From contig NC_021663.1 in the NCBI RefSeq assembly GCF_000418365.1, positions 2,480,001 to 2,544,000 of the forward strand: a stretch of 64,000 bases of DNA, in the 5' to 3' direction. This document shows positions 62,537-64,000 of the stretch, one piece after another. The DNA comes from Corynebacterium terpenotabidum Y-11. Lineage in GTDB: Bacteria > Actinomycetota > Actinomycetes > Mycobacteriales > Mycobacteriaceae. The stretch's first letter is position 1. Each line of letters begins with the position of its first letter. Position numbers and translations under genes: made by a program. The notes beneath the pieces were generated by a model. That model was not told the origin of the DNA, searched no databases, and saw nothing but the letters and a program-made list of their open reading frames with translations.

Positions 62537-64000
62537 GTGGCTTCAAGGACGAGGTCGTCTACCCGACAGGTGCCGACCCCGAACTCATCAACGACGACAT
62601 CGCGCCCCTGAAGGAACAGAAGTGGGGCTCGTACAACATCTTCGCGTTCTGGATGTCCGACGTGCACTCCGTCGGCGGGTACACCACCGCCGGCGCCCTG
62701 TTCGCCATGGGCCTGACCTCCTGGCAGGTGCTGCTCGCCCTGCTCGTCGGCATCTTCATCGTCTACTTCGCCTGCAACCTCGTCTCCCTGCCCTCGCAGC
62801 GCTCCGGCACCCCCTTCGCCGTGGTCTGCCGGGCCGCCTTCGGTATCCAGGGGGCGAAGATCCCCGCGATGATCCGCGGACTCATCGCCGTGGCCTGGTA
62901 CGGCATCCAGACCTACCTCGCGTCGCACGCCCTGGTGGTGCTCATCGTCAAGCTCCAATCCGACTGGGCGGAGTGGGCGGACAAGGACACCCACGGGTTC
63001 CTCGGCCTGTCACTCCTCGGCTACATCGCCTTCGCGATCCTCTGGGTCGTCCAGGCGCTGGTCTTCTGGCGCGGCATGGAGGCCATCCGTAGGTTCATCG
63101 ACTTCTGTGGCCCGGCGGTCTACATCGTCATGGCCGCGCTGGCGATCTACCTGGTCAGCGAGGCAGGGTGGAGCAATGTCGACCTGAACCTCTCCGACCA
63201 CCAGCTCACCGGCTTCGCCGTCTTCTCCACCTTCTGCGCCGCGGTGGCGACCACGGTGAGCTACTTCTCCGGTCCGATGCTCAACTTCGGCGATATCTCC
63301 CGCTACGGCAAATCACAGAAGTCCGTCAAGGTCGGCAACCTCCTGGGCCTGCCGCTGAACTTCCTGGTCTTCTCGATCATGGTGGTGCTCACGGCGTCCG
63401 CCACGGTGCCGGTGTACGGCAGACTGATCACCGACCCGGTGGAGACGATCGCCGAGCTGGACAGCACCGTCGCCGTCGCCTTCGGCGCCCTGACCCTGCT
63501 CATCGCGACGGTGGGCATCAACATCGTGGCGAACTTCATTGCCCCGGCATTCGACTTCTCCACGGTCGCCCCGAAGATGATCTCCTGGCGGATGGGCGGC
63601 ATGATCGCCGCGGTCGGGTCAATCTTCCTCACCCCGTGGAACCTCTACAACTCCCCGGACACGATCCACTACACGCTGGACACGCTCGCTGCGTTCATCG
63701 GACCGGTGTTCGGTGTGCTCATCGCGTACTTCTACGTCATCAACCGCGGTGACCTGAACATCCCCGCCCTGTTCGATTCCTCCCCGTCGGGCGCTTACCA
63801 CTACACGCGAGGGTTCAACGTGAACTCCGTCATCGCGGTGGGCATCGCCGCAGTGGTCGGCATCGTCATCGTCATGACCCCCGCCTTCTCCGGCGCCGCG
63901 ACGTACACCTGGTTCATCGGGGCATTCCTCGCGGGCCTGCTGGTGATCCTGCTGGAGAACATCCGCCCCTCGGTGATCATGCGGGACGCAGCGAAGGCCG
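62533..64000 (+). CDS. NCS1-family permease, allantoin/hydantoin type (cut by window edge)
   Basis: 489 codons are visible and the frame is open at base 64000. KEQKWGSYNIFAFWMSDVHSVGGY matches the first helices of NCS1 transporters of the allantoin/hydantoin group (PucI/Mhp1 type); GLIAVAWYGIQTYLAS and GPMLNFGDISRYGKS are further family signatures. Imports a ureide or nucleobase with a cation. ATG 62533 overlaps the racemase stop (ATGA); AAAGGAGATG provides the ribosome-binding site. Confidence 0.88.
   Translation, partial: MSGFKDEVVYPTGADPELINDDIAPLKEQKWGSYNIFAFWMSDVHSVGGYTTAGALFAMGLTSWQVLLALLVGIFIVYFACNLVSLPSQRSGTPFAVVCRAAFGIQGAKIPAMIRGLIAVAWYGIQTYLASHALVVLIVKLQSDWAEWADKDTHGFLGLSLLGYIAFAILWVVQALVFWRGMEAIRRFIDFCGPAVYIVMAALAIYLVSEAGWSNVDLNLSDHQLTGFAVFSTFCAAVATTVSYFSGPMLNFGDISRYGKSQKSVKVGNLLGLPLNFLVFSIMVVLTASATVPVYGRLITDPVETIAELDSTVAVAFGALTLLIATVGINIVANFIAPAFDFSTVAPKMISWRMGGMIAAVGSIFLTPWNLYNSPDTIHYTLDTLAAFIGPVFGVLIAYFYVINRGDLNIPALFDSSPSGAYHYTRGFNVNSVIAVGIAAVVGIVIVMTPAFSGAATYTWFIGAFLAGLLVILLENIRPSVIMRDAAKA

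Overview
This window reads as chromosome of a high-GC Corynebacterium (mycolata). The signs are a DtxR-type iron-box regulon, an MMPL transporter beside a fused acyltransferase/SGNH protein (trehalose-mycolate export type), a 10-methyl fatty acid (tuberculostearic acid) gene pair, tiny amphipathic peptides resembling corynebacterial PorA/PorH wall channels, and many leaderless promoters with TAnnnT 6-8 nt before the start codon. A lineage such as C. variabile / C. nuruki / C. terpenotabidum is a guess from these traits, not a demonstrated identity. There is no rRNA, CRISPR array, prophage or intact insertion sequence.

Layout. 1-4.1 kb: a cyclase-family hydrolase and NadE (cut by the window edge), then an iron-uptake group (orphan siderophore-binding lipoprotein, AraC regulator, siderophore-interacting flavoprotein) with iron-box candidates on its promoters. 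4.3-15.5 kb: housekeeping genes, including a crotonase, divergent gluQ/tgt, an MMPL transporter with its acyltransferase neighbour, tRNA-Ser(CGA), tadA with its partner gene, and tyrA. 15.5-19 kb: two paralogous serine hydrolases around a membrane protein, then tandem repeats and the second copy of a 28-bp-arm inverted repeat whose first copy lies at 1.1 kb. 19-25.5 kb: condensation-domain protein, hydrolase, two identical tRNA-Arg(ACG) genes around an SDR gene, tRNA-Ser(GCT), pat, an OHCU-decarboxylase-like gene and a septum-formation lipoprotein. 25.5-31 kb: tmsB/tmsA and hrpB. 31.9-36.5 kb: xdhABC. 37.1-40.7 kb: three 39-40-residue peptides, two of them sharing the N-terminus MDVIV, on two promoters that each overlap an iron-box candidate.

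41-48.5 kb: a purine-type NCS1 permease and a urease operon in the order ureA-X-ureB-ureC-ureF-ureG-ureD. No ureE is present. X is an unusual chelatase-like protein whose last 50 residues contain 23 histidines. 48.5-56.3 kb: metal handling genes (PepSY membrane protein, PCu(A)C copper chaperone, ArsR regulator, Ca/Na exchanger, complete FecCD-type ABC importer with a methyltransferase). 56.3-64 kb: CHAD protein, small membrane proteins, YibE/F protein, TetR plus DHA2 drug exporter with a 26-bp palindromic operator, and a hydantoin/allantoin-racemase-like gene coupled to a second NCS1 permease that runs off the end.

Two functional threads connect the genes. One is purine nitrogen salvage: xanthine oxidation, ureidoimidazoline decarboxylation, allantoin-like uptake and racemisation, and urea hydrolysis are all represented, though scattered. 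The other is metals: iron acquisition under DtxR-like control, nickel delivery to urease by a non-UreE protein, and copper. The best candidates for something undescribed are the iron-box-associated MDVIV peptides and the His-rich protein X inside the urease operon.
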